Of a stretch of DNA of 64,000 nt, positions 42,905 through 54,034 are shown piece after piece. The notes beneath the pieces are model-generated. The model was not told where the DNA came from and made no database searches. It worked only from the letters and a program-made list of their open reading frames with translations. Source of the stretch: Rapana venosa (Eukaryota > Mollusca > Gastropoda > Neogastropoda > Muricidae); the NCBI GenBank assembly GCA_028751875.1, contig CM054155.1, positions 867,365-931,364 on the forward strand. The letters run 5' to 3'. The position numbers and the translations under genes are program-made. The stretch's first letter is position 1, and every line of letters begins with the position of its first letter.

Positions 42905-43124
42905 GTCAGGCTGCTGCTGCTGCTGCTGCTGCTTCCGCCAGTGCAGTCACAGGGGGCGAGGGTAGAGAAGCGAGGCCCGGCAGAGCGTCCCTGTTGGCAA
43001 GGAGCTGTGAGGGAGGGTGCTCTCTCAGTCTCGTGCTGAGACCGCGGGACGTGTGCTCGCAGTTTACAAGGGTCTGATGACATTCCTCAGAAAGCCCTAC
43101 CCATGCATGACACTCCACTCTCCC

Positions 43125-43345
43125 TTAAAGTCCTTCGGATGAGAATGTAAACCGAGGCCCCGTGTGCGAAGGCACGCAGAACATCTTGCGCACAAGTTAA
43201 AAACCTGTTGCGCCTTTCGTAAGAGTAGGCCTTTGTGTGCCGGTGGGAACAAATGACGATTTACAAAACCGCATACACACGGGGACTAGATGTAAAAAGC
43301 ACATAAGTGCTTATTCCATTATCCTCGATGTAGAAGAATAAAATA
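43125..43345 (+). mobile_element. SINE, 3' part
   Basis: CCTTCGGATGAGAATGTAAA, then CCGTGTGCGAAGGCACGCAG, GTGTGCCGGTGGGAACAAAT and GCATACACACGGGGACTAGA match the other copies at 44335 and 24827. It ends in AATAAAATAAA. The preceding 42905-43124 shows only a (CTG)n run after the donor of exon I. Confidence 0.8.
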
Positions 43346-43564
43346 AAAAACAAAACAAATAAAACGGAGGTCCCATAATTATGTGAAAATCCACAGAGCA
43401 GCTTGTACCTCACTGATTTACATCCCCTCCATCTGTGTCAAAAGAGCAGGCCTCCAATGGCCAGCAGCATAGCTGACACCAGCATACCCAGCATGCTATA
43501 TGGGGAGGGATGGGCTCTGCCAGGACAGCAGGTCACTTTGCCCCAGTACAGGACACTGCCTGCA

Positions 43565-44204
43565 GATAATTATGAGCACATTACCCCTCTCTTGCGATCT
43601 CTCCACTGGCTGCCTGTGCCACAGAGAGTAAATCATAAGATCAGTACCCTCTGTTACAAATGTCTCCACAAAACTGCACCCTCCTACCTATGTGAATGTC
43701 TTCACCTGTACACTCCTTCACGATCCCTCTGCTCTGCTGCAGATACCTTGTGCCTACGAATACCTAGATTCAACCAATCCACCGTTGGCCGCCGCTCTTT
43801 CTCTATTTCGGGTCCATCGACCTGGAATGAGCTCCCTCTCTCTCTTCGCCAGAAACCTAATTATGACACTTTTAAATCCGGCCTCAAGACATATTTATTT
43901 CAAACCTAAGATTTCCCCCCTCCTGTTTCGTATCAGAACTATCTCACCTTCACTAACCCATGTCCTATCACCCTGCTAAAGTATACGACCTCTGTGAGTG
44001 TGTGTGTGCTTTTGAAAAACATTTGACTATTGAAATTTTATTTCATAGATTTTGTCTGCAGCGCACCATGTTTGTAATGTCTGTTTGTTTAAACTATTGA
44101 TTATTTATCACTGATTGCATGACTGTGTAAGATCAGGTTGAATGCGCTTTGATTTGTCTTTGCAAGATATAGCGCTATATAAGTTCCATTTATTATTATT
44201 ATGA
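43565..44204 (+). mobile_element. L2-like LINE 3' end, RT C-terminus and UTR
   Basis: The open stretch encodes [20 protein letters not shown], then LCYKCLHKTAPSYLCECLHL, RSFSISGPSTWNELPLSLRQ and FKSGLKTYLFQT. This is the usual end of L2/CR1-type ORF2. A UTR of about 290 bases follows, ending in TATAGCGCTATATAAGTTCC and ATT repeats. The 9437-9758 fragment is the same UTR. It is inserted next to a 56-mer array. Confidence 0.9.
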
Positions 44205-44334
44205 GTGCTGTGTCCCAGTTCAATTTGACCACAGTACAGCACACTGCAGATATGAGTGCTTGTGTCCCAGTTCAATTTTACCACAGCACAGCACAGCACA
44301 GCACAGCACAGTACAGCACAGTACTATGCAGATA
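44205..44334. repeat. 56-mer minisatellite of intron I-J, left part
   Basis: About two units of GAGTGCTGTGTCCCAGTTCA then ATTTGACCACAGCACAGCAC ... TGCAGATAT. The array resumes at 47875 after a block of mobile elements. Confidence 0.9.
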
Positions 44335-44612
44335 TGTGTGCGAACGCATGCAGAACATCTTGCGCACACGTTAAACCCTGTTCCGCTTTTCGAAAGAGTA
44401 GGCCATTGTGTGCCGGTGGGAACAGATGACAAAATTTACACAACCGCATACACACGGGGACTGGAGGTAAAAACCACATGAGGGCTTATTCCATTGTCCT
44501 CGATATTTAAAAAAAAAGTCATCTGAGCGCTTTGATTTACTGCTTTACAAGATTTAGCGCTATATAAATTCCATACATTCTTCTTCTTCTTCTTCTTCTT
44601 ATTATTATTATT
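44335..44612 (+). mobile_element. SINE, 3' part, with CTT/ATT tail
   Basis: GTGTGCGAACGCATGCAGAA, GTGTGCCGGTGGGAACAGAT, GCATACACACGGGGACTGGA and AAGATTTAGCGCTATATAAA are followed by (CTT)n and (ATT)n. Confidence 0.85.
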
Positions 44613-44639
44613 CAGGTCAGGTCAGTCAGAGAAGTTCCC

Positions 44640-47600
44640 TGTTGCTGCTACTGGTATCCATGTAACCCAGTACAACCTGTCGCATGTGGGGGAGGAAACC
44701 CCAATAGAAAAAAAAAACATCTGGAGACTTGGAGAGGAGATTGGCGCCACCAAGGAATATCCTAAGCCCACAGAAAAGACATGAGAGACAAATACAAAGC
44801 CGATATGATACCGGATCGGTCGAGGCCCGGGTTACCAACGGCTGCGCTTTCCATTGATCAACACCAGGGTGGAAGTGACAAGTCAGCTACTGGAGTTAAA
44901 ACATTACTAAAGCTCCCTAGAGAACAGATCACCATTGGAACATGGAACGTCCGTACACTCTAACCAGTGCGGAAAAATCAAAGAACTAGAGTATGAGCTT
45001 AGCTGCTATAAATGGGACATTATTGGACTAGAGAAGTGAGTATGGACAGGATTTGGTGAGACAATGACTGAAGAAGGCAACAAGATATGGTACAGTGGCA
45101 AGAGAAACACACACATGGAGTGGCATTTATTGTCAGAAAGGAAGTAGTGGGGTGCATTATCAACTGTACACCGGCTTCCAGCAGGATTATCAGCATCCGG
45201 GTGTCGGCCAAGCCCAAGAACATCACCATCATACAAATCTATGCACCATCATCTGACCATGCAGATGAAGAAGTAGAAGAATTTTACGAAGATCTTGAAG
45301 AGACCATTATGAAGATACCCAAGAAAGACATCATCATCATTCAAGGGGATTTTAACGCCAAAGTAAGTCCTGACTCTTACAACCAATGGGCCGGAACAGG
45401 TGGTCAGTTTGGAACTGGAGAGACCAACGACAGGGGACTACATCTGCTGGAGTTTGCCTGCACCCACAGACTTACCATTGCCAATACCCTCTATCCCCAC
45501 AAGCAGTCAAGGAGGACAACCTGGCATGCGCCAAACGGCAAGATCCATAACCAAATAGATTTCATCTTAACACCTCGGCGCTTCAAATCCAGCATCAACA
45601 GAGCCAGAACAAGAACCTACCCTGGAGCTGACATAGGCAGCGATCACGACCTTGTGCTGCTGGTATTCAATTTGAAGCTGAAGAAAAATAAACAGCCTGC
45701 AAACCCACGTATCAAATTTGACGTGGACAAACTGAAAGATCCAGATATCGAGGAGATCTTCCAAGCTAAGCTTGGCGGACGTTTTGCGGCAATAACCCTC
45801 CTGACCTCACCAACAACTTTAATGAGGCAGTCCGAGAAACAGCAGAGGAGGTACTCGGTCGTCAGAGGAATAAACACCAGCCATGGACTACCAATGACAT
45901 CTTGGACCTCTGCGATACAAGAGGAGCACTGAAACCAACCAGGTCTTCCAACCCTAAAGAATACCGGGAGGCCAACAATCTTGTGAAGAAGTCAATGTTA
46001 AAGGCCAGAGAGAAGTGGATCAGTGATCAATGTGATGAGATCGAAAAAAGCATGAAAGTGGGCAACAGTAAAAAGGCATACTACACCCTGAAGAAACTCA
46101 CAAAACCACTTCAAACCAAATCATCAGTCATTGAAGACAGCTCCGGAAACCACCTCACAGAAAGCTCAGCTGCATTGAACAGGTGGTCTGAGTATTGTCA
46201 AGAACTATACAACTACCCAATCCAACCTGACAAGAGCATAATAGAAGAGGAAAGCAGCAACATCAAGAGTACCTCGCCATTACCTATACTGAGGGAAGAA
46301 TGGAAGAAGCCATCCGCAGTTTACCAGTAGGAAAGTCCCCAGGAGTAGACAACATACCAGCAGAGCTGCTCAAGCATGGTGGCAAACAGTTATCACACAT
46401 GTTACAGCTATCTGTCAGAAGATTTGGGAGACAAAACAGTGGCCACAGAATGGACACAATCACATCATCATACCCCTGCCCAAGAAGGGGAATTTACGCC
46501 AATGCCAAGAACTATAGAACAATCAGCTCATCAGCCACGCCAGCAAGATCATGCTCAAAGTTATTTTGAATCGACTAAAGAAGGAGGCAGAAGAACACCT
46601 TGCAGAGGAACAAGCTGGGTTCAGGGCAGGCAGGAGCACAATCGAACAGATTTTTAACTGCCACATCCTGATGGAAAAACATCTTCAACATCAGAGAGAC
46701 CTGTTCCACAACTTCATCGACTTCAAGAAGGCTTTCGACAGAGTATGGCACGAAGGCCTGTGGCAGGTCCTCAGAATGTTTGGCATTGAAGAAGGACTAG
46801 TGCAGACCATTCAAGCACTATACAACACCGCAAGCAGTGCAGTCCTTCTGAACAGTCAGGTTGGAGACTACTTCAAAACCACAGTTGGGGCCGACAAGGA
46901 TGCCTGTTATCTCCAGTCCTGTTTAATCTGTTCTTGGAAAACATTATGAGAGAGACCCTCCATGACTTCCACTCTACCATCTCCATTGGCGGCAGACCCC
47001 TCAACAACTTGCGATTTGCCGATGACATTGACCTCATGGGCGGAAGTAACACAGAGCTGCAAGATCTTACGACCAGACTTGAGAACAGAGCTGGAGCATA
47101 TGGGATGGAGGTGAGCTCGGAGAAAAGTAAAGTACTTGTGAACAGCACGAGCAACGCCACTGCTAAAATCTACATGAACGGCCAGCAACTGGAGGAGGTA
47201 GACGCTTTTAAATACCTTGGCGCTACACTCACAAAGGACGGGCTATCGACGACAGAAATCAAAGTCAGACTAGCCATGGCAACATCTTCCATGACAAAAC
47301 TCACCACCATATGGAAAAGTAAAGAGATCAGTTTCCCAATCAAACTAAAGCTCTACAAAGCCCTAATTCAGACTATCCTGCTGTACGGAAGTGAAACCTG
47401 GACATTGACTGCTGAAACAGCAAAGCGAATCCAGTCATTTGAAACAAAAGCCATAGAAAACTGCTGGGCATATCCTGGAGAGAACGAAAGACCAATGAAT
47501 TTGTCAAGAGTCAAATAACACGGCTGGCAGGTCCACAGGAACCCCTTCTCACCATCGTCAAGAAGAAAAAGCTGACATGGTTCGGCACGTTACCCGCCAC

Positions 47601-47850
47601 AACACTCTGCCAAAAACAGTACTGCAGGGAACACTCGAAGGTGGCAGAAAGAGGGGAAGACAGAACAAGTCATGGATGGACAACATCAGAGAATGGACCA
47701 GGATGAATGACTTGGCACTACTGCGCAGAGCCGAGGACCGAGATGGGTGGAGGAGGCTTACCACGGCATCGTCTTTCCTGTCTCCTCCACGACCGCCAAG
47801 GTCACGGGACTGATGATGATGATGATTATAATGATGATGATGGTTTTTTT
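44640..47850 (+). mobile_element. Near full-length RTE-like LINE (endonuclease plus RT), frame-broken
   Basis: The endonuclease begins with ITIGTWNVRTL (44930-44962). It continues at 45087-45790 with IIIIQGDFNAKVSPDSYNQW, ETNDRGLHLLEFACTHRL, HNQIDFILTPRRF and GSDHDLVLLVFNLK, so the core of an AP-type endonuclease is seen. The RT follows: SLPVGKSPGVDNIPAELLKH (46310), AEEQAGFRAGRSTIEQIFNC (46600), FHNFIDFKKAFDRVWHEGLW (46700), LRFADDIDLMGGSNTELQDL (47010), VDAFKYLGATL and ILLYGSETWTLTAETAKRIQ. It ends with KLTWFGHVTRHNTLPKTVLQ and a (GAT)n tail at 47810-47845. Frameshifts near 45790, 46295, 46415 and 46888 make it inactive, though the FADD motif is intact. Confidence 0.93.
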
Positions 47851-47874
47851 TTTTTTGGTTTGCTTTTTTTTTGG

Positions 47875-48400
47875 CTGTGTCCTAGTTCAATTTGACCACA
47901 GCACAGCACAGCACAGCACACTGCAGACATGAGTGCTGTGTCCCAGTTCAGTTTGACCACAGCACAGTACAGTACTCTGCAGATATGAGTGCTGTGTCCC
48001 AGTTCAGTTTGACCACAGCACAGCACAGTACAGTACTCTGCAGATATGAGTGCTGTGTTCCAGTTCAATTTTGATCACAGTACAGCACAGCACAGCACAG
48101 TACAGCACAGCACAGCACAAAACCCTTCCTGCAGACTGGAGTGTTGTGTCCCAGTTCAATTTGATCACAGCACACCACAGTACAACACGAAACAGCACAC
48201 AGACTGCTGAATTGAGTGCTGTGTCCTAGCTCAATTTGCCCACAACACGACACAGCACAACACAATACAACACACGCCAGCAGAACGGAGTGCTGTGTCT
48301 TAGTTCAAGTTGTGCACAGCACAACACACTGCAGAAATGAGTGCTGTGTCCTAGTCTAATTTTCCCACAGCACAACAGCACAGCAGAACACAACACAATA
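47875..48400. repeat. 56-mer minisatellite of intron I-J, right part
   Basis: About seven units of GAGTGCTGTGTCCCAGTTCA, GTTTGACCACAGCACAGTAC and AGTACTCTGCAGATAT. They vary mostly in the number of CACAG steps and decay towards 48400. Confidence 0.93.
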
Positions 48401-48454
48401 CATCACATCACAGCATGCAATGAACCGTGTCGCATGCACGCGCTTGCGTGTGCG

Positions 48455-48501
48455 CACACACATGGACACGCATACACACACGCGCATGTGTGTATCTATA
48501 T

Positions 48502-48544
<43 letters not shown>

Positions 48545-48550
48545 TATATA
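48455..48550. repeat. CA then TA microsatellite
   Basis: CACACACATGGACACGCATA is followed by a (TA)n run at 48506-48541. Confidence 0.9.
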
Positions 48551-48564
48551 ATTAGTATTATTAA

Positions 48565-48785
48565 TATCAGCGCACGTAAAAGAACCCACGGCAACAAGAG
48601 AGTTGTCCCTGGCAAAAGTCTTCGAAATAAGCCACCATGATAGGGAAAGAAATACAGTTGCAGAAAAAAAGAAAAAAGGGGTGGCGCTGCTCTTGTGGCG
48701 ACGTGCTCTCCCCGGGGAGAGCAGCCTGAATTTCAAGCAGACAAATCTCGTGACTGAAAGTGGTATAAATAAAATATAAAATGAA
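48565..48785 (+). mobile_element. SINE, second body module
   Basis: GCGCACGTAAAAGAACCCAC, GGCAACAAGAGAGTTGTCCC, GGGGTGGCGCTGCTCTTGTG and CCCCGGGGAGAGCAGCCTGA match 26275-26480. The tRNA head and core are missing. The copy ends in AATAAAATATAAAATGAATA. Confidence 0.85.
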
Positions 48786-48790
48786 TAAAT

Positions 48791-48814
48791 CATCAGCATC
48801 GTCGTCGTCATCAT

Positions 48815-48865
<51 letters not shown>

Positions 48866-48870
48866 TAAGT
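48791..48870. repeat. CAT/CAG/TAG triplet run
   Basis: A CATCATCAT run passes into about nine CAG units (48824-48850) and then into about five TAG units (48851-48865). It lies 90 bases before exon J. Confidence 0.95.
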
Positions 48871-48956
48871 AGAAGTAAGTAGTATTTGTTGCTGTAGTAT
48901 TTAAATTTCAGTTGTGATTTCTTTGTAAAGAACAATACACCTGTTTTCTTTTGCAG

Positions 48957-49071
48957 GTACACGTGCCGTGCCCTGTTTGAAAAACACAAATTGCTGTTCT
49001 CTTTCCAAATGTGTGCCAAGATTCTGGAATATGCGGGAAATGAACGGATGAGTACAACTTCCTCACGGGGG
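48957..49071 (+). CDS. DNAH2: Dynein exon J: AAA6 helices
   Basis: The exon follows TTTTCTTTTGCAG (ends 48956) and completes an R codon. It reads YTCRALFEKHKLLFSFQMCA, KILEYAGNERM and then, shifted by one base, DEYNFLTGG. This is the dynein AAA6 stretch Y-CR-LFE-HKLLFSF-MC-KI-E, which is followed in DNAH2 by a DEYNFFLRGG block. The frame break after the final methionine falls where the downstream 60-mer array becomes irregular, so a sequencing error is the simplest reading. The probable donor is GTATTG at 49072. The upstream 160 bases hold a mixed CAT/CAG/TAG triplet run and a SINE. Confidence 0.88.
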
Positions 49072-49089
49072 GTATTGCCATGTCTGTCC

Positions 49090-49670
49090 TTGCAACACTG
49101 GGTGAGGTAGGCAAGGAGTGGTAGGTTTGCTGTATGGTCCCTACCAAACTTGGTGTGTTAGGCAGAGTGGAGTTTGCCTGGTCATGTCACTTTCAACACT
49201 TGGTGTGAGGTAGCAGAGTGGTAGGTTTGCCATGGTCATTCATTGTCCAACATTGTGGGTGGCAGGAGTGGTGGTGCCTGTCGGCCTTTCAACATTGGTG
49301 TGAGGTAGGCAGGAATGGTAGGTTTGCCATGGTCATGGTCCCTTGTCCAACACTTGGTGTGAGGTAGGCAGGAGTGGTAGGTTTGCCATGATCATGGTCC
49401 CTCTACCCAACACTTGGTGTGAGGTAGGCAGGAGTGGTAGGTTTGCCATGGTCATGGTCCCTCTACCCAACACTTGGTGTGAGGTAGGCAGGAGTGGTAG
49501 GTTTGCCATGATCATGGTCCCTTGTCCAACACTTGGTGTTAGGTAGGCAGGAGTGGTAGGTTTGCCATGGTCATGGTCCCTCTACCCAACACTTGGTGTG
49601 AGGTAGGCAGGAGTGGTAGGTTTGCCATGATCATGGTCCCTCTACCCAACACTTGGTGTGAGCTAAGTGT
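49090..49670. repeat. 60-mer minisatellite of intron J-K
   Basis: The unit is CAGGAGTGGTAGGTTTGCCA, TGGTCATGGTCCCTCTACCC and AACACTTGGTGTGAGGTAGG. It is clean at 49300-49660 and ragged before. Confidence 0.95.
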
Positions 49671-49839
49671 GGTGTGGACTTGAGAAGTAAGGAGAGGGCA
49701 TACCGTCCTGCAGGTGGACCTAGCCCGAATGCAGGTTGTTCGTGTCGTTTTATGTGCCCTGCTGTCTCACCTGTAGTCACCCTGTGTATCGTCACACACT
49801 ATTGGTGTGTACCGTTTGGGTCAAACAGGATGATGCTGT

Positions 49840-50860
49840 GTAATCACAGAGAGGATCTTGTATGCTGTGTACAGAGGGATCCTGTTGTATCATGCGTGGT
49901 ATCACAGAGGGCTGTGTTTCTTGGTAATCACATGAAGGGATCTGTTGTATTGCGTGGTATCACAGAGAGAGATCTGTTGTATTGTGTGGTAATCACAAAA
50001 GGTCGTTGTATCGCTGTGGTAATCCAGAGAAGGTCCTGCTGTATCTGGGGTAACCAGGGACGAGGGATCTGTGTATCTGTGTGGTAATCCAAGAGAGAGA
50101 TCTGTTGTATTGCTGTGGTATCCAAGAAGTGGTCCTGTTGTATCTGCTGTCGGTACACCAGAGAGGGGATCTGTGATTGTGTGTAATCACAAGGAGGATT
50201 TGTGACTCTGTGATCGAGAGAGAGGATCTTGTATGCTGTGGTAATCACAAGGAGGATCTTGTATGCTTTGAATATCGCAGAGAGAGTCCTGTTTTCTGCT
50301 GTGGTAATCACACAGAGAAGGATCTGTGAACTGCTTGAAATCGCAGAGAGAATCTGTGTATCTGTGTAATCACGAGGAGTCTGTTGTATTGCGTGTAACA
50401 CACAGATGGGACCTGTTCATCTGCTGTGGTAATCACCAAGAGTCCGTTTACTCTGTGGTAATCACACAGAGAGAGGTCCTGTTGTATATGCTGTGTAATC
50501 ACACAAAGAGGATCCTGTTAATCACACAGAGAGAGGATCCTGTTGTATCTGCTGTGGTAATCACACAGAGAGGATCCTGTTAATCACACAGAGAGAGGAT
50601 CCTGTTGTATCTGCTGTGGTAATCACAGAGAGGATCTGTGTATCTGCTGTGTAACAACGAGATCTGTTAATCACAGAGAGAGGATCCTGTTGTATCTGCT
50701 GTGGTAATCACAGAGAGAGGATCCTGTTGTATCTGCTGTGGTAATCACAGAGAGAGGATCCTGTTGTATCTGCTGTGGTAATCACAGAGAGAGGATCCTG
50801 TTGTATCTGCTGTGGTAATCACACAGAGAGGATCCTGTTGTATGTGTTGTGTTAGCCCAC
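49840..50860. repeat. 37-mer minisatellite of intron J-K
   Basis: The unit is GAGAGAGGATCCTGTTGTAT plus CTGCTGTGGTAATCACA. It is ragged at 49840-50450 and clean at 50480-50840. The following 50861-51060 has no recognised feature. Confidence 0.95.
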
Positions 50861-51060
50861 AAAAATATTCCTACTGTAATTGTAAGTGCGCTGATCACTT
50901 GTTGCTGGTGGCAGTACTTAACAGCTGTGTGTTTGTTCAGGGTTGAGATGAGGATGTCCTAGTGTGAGTTGAAGGGTGGTATTGATGTGAATACTTACGA
51001 GTGACCCTGCCGACAGTTTGTCTGCTGGCCAGTGTGTAGGGCTGTTGTGCGTGTGGTCAG

Positions 51061-51226
51061 GTGATGGACGACACGCAGAGGATACCTGTCCTGGCTAGGC
51101 TTCTGACGGCTGCTGGGACAACATCACGAGCTGAAAGTGACAACTTCCACGACTTCGTCACCTCTTGAACTTGTAACCCAGAAGATGGCAGTCTGGTATC
51201 TGCTCCCCACTGAATCTATCCTGCAG
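51061..51226 (+). CDS. DNAH2: Dynein exon K: AAA6, frame-broken
   Basis: The fragments TCPG, CWDNIT, then SDNFHDFVTS, NPEDG and SLWYL occur in order but in three frames between about 51090 and 51200. They correspond to the dynein block (N)PC-SWL-D-CWDNITEL---NFH---SFE--P--W-LWY. That block should lie between the DEYNF motif of exon J and the WEN-CNE motif of exon L. The suggested acceptor is GTGGTCAG ending at 51060 and the suggested donor is GTTGGG at 51227. At least four indels are needed to read it. The flanking 37-mer and 78-mer arrays are equally ragged here, so poor consensus quality is likely. The borders are provisional. Confidence 0.65.
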
Positions 51227-52090
51227 GTTGGGGCTTTGGCCTGTCTGTCTCCTGTCTGTATCCTGTCTGTGTATGTCGTACTAGTATGACCGCAGGTTCG
51301 TCTTGCCTGTTGATACTGTCTGTCTGTTTGTCCACCTCCGACCAGTCTTTGACACGATGCTAGAGAAGATACTACGCCATTGTCGTGTTTATGTAACGTA
51401 CCTTGCTGTGACGTACTTCAGGGTTTCCACCTGAAACGGAGGAAATCGCGCGTTTTTGTCTTACAAGATTCAAAATTGTTATTATTACATGATGCAAATC
51501 AACTGAGAGGTAAAAGACAGAGAATCTTTAATTTTAGGGGGAGGGGAGGGAGGGATGTCGCTGTTTTATTTTTGCCTCAGCTGTGGCATGGCCTAAAGAA
51601 GGGATAGTCCTGAAGCGTACTCAACTTGTTTTCCATCAATAAGTTTTTCTTTGTTGCTATGCTTCTGGGTATCTGACTGAGCAAATCGGGACCACTTGTT
51701 ATCCAAGGCAATTTTTTTCTGTGGTGGAAATACACAACCCCTTCCTGCAAGAATCTGTTAAATAACCCATGGATGAGTCGACCTGATTCGCGCAGGGGTG
51801 CTAACGCAACAGAACCTTGCGTGATGACAGGCTGCCTGTAAGATGCGTGCGGCCTGTTCCCTCCTGAATGAATGTAGGCCGCTGGTCGAGAATGCGTGTG
51901 CTAGGCCAGCAGAAACACTCTGTGTACTCAAAACAAAAGTGCCGACAAGTTGCGGTCAAATCACCTCACTATATAAATTTTGACCATGGCGTTTAGATGT
52001 CGTTCCTAGCTCGTATGTGTCATTTGTCTGCAGGTTGTTCTCCCAGATTCTACTTTTCTCTTACTGTGGTTATTCCTACATGACATTGCC
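51227..52090. other. Intron K-L start, nothing recognised
   Basis: Apart from a CTGTCTGT-rich stretch at 51240-51330 I see no repeat family or coding sequence. Confidence 0.5.
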
Positions 52091-52099
52091 TGATGTGAC

Positions 52100-52750
52100 A
52101 GTGAGTGTTGGATGTTGTGCGCTGGAATGGGTTTGTGGTGTGGAAGTAGACTGTGGTCAGCCTGCCTGTTGGACAGTGCAGTGTTGGATGTGGCGCTGGA
52201 CTGGGGTTTGTGGAAATCGGAGTGGAAGTGAACTGTGGTCAGACATGCCTGTTGGACAGTGCCCAGAGATGGCATTGGCGCTCCATGAAATGGCGGTTTG
52301 AGGTTTGAGGGGACTGTGGTAGCATGCCTGTTGACGTGCATGTTGGATTGCGTGAGACATGGGTTTGTGTTGTTGTGAGAGTAGTGACTGTTTGGTCAGC
52401 CATGCCTGTTGGACAGTGCATGTTGGATGTGGCGTTCTCGGACATGGGGCTTTTTTGTTGAGGAGTGACATTAATGTCAGCCCTGTTGGACAGTGCAGTG
52501 TTGGATGTGGCGCTGGACATGGGGTTTGTGGTGTGAGAGAGTGACTGTGGTCAGCCATGCCTGTTGGACAGTGCAGTGTTGGATGTGGCGCTGGACATGG
52601 GGTTTGTGGTGTGAGAGAGTGACTGTGGTCAGCCATGCCTGTTGGACAGTGCAGTGTTGGATGTGGCGCTGGACATGGGATTTGTGGTGTGAGAGAGTGA
52701 CTGGAGAGTGCAGTGTTGGATGTGGCGCTGGATTTGGGGCTTGTGGATGT
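52100..52750. repeat. 78-mer minisatellite of intron K-L
   Basis: The unit is GTGACTGTGGTCAGCCATGC, CTGTTGGACAGTGCAGTGTT, GGATGTGGCGCTGGACATGG and GGTTTGTGGTGTGAGAGA. The left units have many gaps. The right units at 52540-52690 are nearly perfect. Confidence 0.93.
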
Positions 52751-53184
52751 GAGCGACTGGATTAAGTCTGCGACATGGAAAAGCTCCAGCAGTGTCCAGA
52801 TTTGGAAATGTAGACAGAAAGGTAGCGTGTTCATTTCTATGGTGGCCTTGTATGGTAAAACAATGTTCACAACTGCAGAGTTTACTTCGGAGCATGAGGA
52901 CCGCTGCCAGTGATCAACGTGGGGTGTTCCAGGACAGCACTACCCTTAGTTTTCCGCTTAGGACTGTGGGGGTGTCTTCTGTGAACTTTGCCTCAAGCAC
53001 ACTGTCTTGTTTACATACATTTTTGTTCAGACAACTTGAGTACCAACATAGACGTATTGAGAGCAATAACAAGCTGATAGATAGCTTATAGAATGTTAAA
53101 GGCAATGTATTTCTTCTTTGTCGAGCGCGCGAAGAAACATTTTCGCTCATATGACAGACAACCGTCTGTTAATACGTTGTACTG
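52751..53184. other. Unique-looking intron sequence
   Basis: No coding or repeat signal that I can name. Confidence 0.45.
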
Positions 53185-53430
53185 CCGTTAAGTGCCTGAC
53201 AAGTCAGGTCCAGGGCATCAAATTTCAACGTGGGAGAGAATTGTTATCTTCTAAATCTTTCTGGATAAAAGGCAGGAGAATAGACCATGAAACCTGAAAA
53301 CAGACAAGGAGGTGACAAGGCAGAAACATAGAGAGGGATAAAAAGGAATTCTTAGCACATCATTTCAAGGTGGAGATGCTGTTGATACTGACAGGCCCTG
53401 GCATCCCCACGGGGGTAAAAGACAATATAT
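53185..53430 (+). repeat. Interspersed repeat of unknown family, copy 2
   Basis: TGCCTGACAAGTCAGGTCCA, CGTGGGAGAGAATTGTTATC, AAGGCAGAAACATAGAGAGG and CTGACAGGCCCTGGCATCCC follow the order of the minus-strand copy at 28055-28312. Identity by eye is roughly three quarters or more. The sequence 53431-53599 shows nothing. Confidence 0.8.
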
Positions 53431-53599
53431 TTGACTCATTGACTTTGACACCTGTAAAACATTATCAAAATCAGCGTAACAAGGCAAACATGATTTTAAA
53501 TCTTTTAATGTCTTTAACGTTTTTTTTGTTCTTAAGGAAGATGAACTTCTCTCATCTTTTCTGCATTCATGTTCATATACATAACAAGATACAGCAAAA

Positions 53600-53790
53600 A
53601 AAATATTATCTTAGTGCAAAAGTGGGAAAAAATCAACCTGCTCTCCCAAGGAGAGCATGTCGCCACAAGAGCAGTGCCACCAATATAAAATAATTTCCCA
53701 TATGCAATGTATTTATTATCCTATGAATTTTACCTCGAACAGTTTTTTGTTGTTGCCGTGTGTTCTTTTACCTATGCTGAATGTAATCCA
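53600..53790 (-). mobile_element. SINE second body module, diverged (minus strand)
   Basis: Minus strand: AGGTAAAAGAACACACGGCA, then GGTGGCACTGCTCTTGTGGC and GACATGCTCTCCTTGGGAGA. This follows the same order as 48565-48720 on the plus strand. Confidence 0.75.
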
Positions 53791-54030
53791 GTAAGCACAC
53801 ATGACCTGTTATGGTCTTATTTGAAAGACTGGCGCCCACTCCGCCTGTGGTGTAGTGACTGAGGGAAAGGGTCATGGTCAGACAGGGATGGAACCCACAA
53901 ACTTGGGCTTTCCAGACAGTGGGGGGGGGGGGGGGGTCCTCCGCATCGCCGTCATCTTGTCTCTCTTCCTCCGCAGAAAGGGGGTGGAGTAGCTGTGGAG
54001 TTCTCTTTCCATTCTTATACCCCGGTGCGG
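53791..54030. other. Intron sequence with a poly-G run
   Basis: A run of about 17 G lies at 53920-53936. No gene or repeat family was recognised. Confidence 0.5.
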
Positions 54031-54034
54031 TGTG

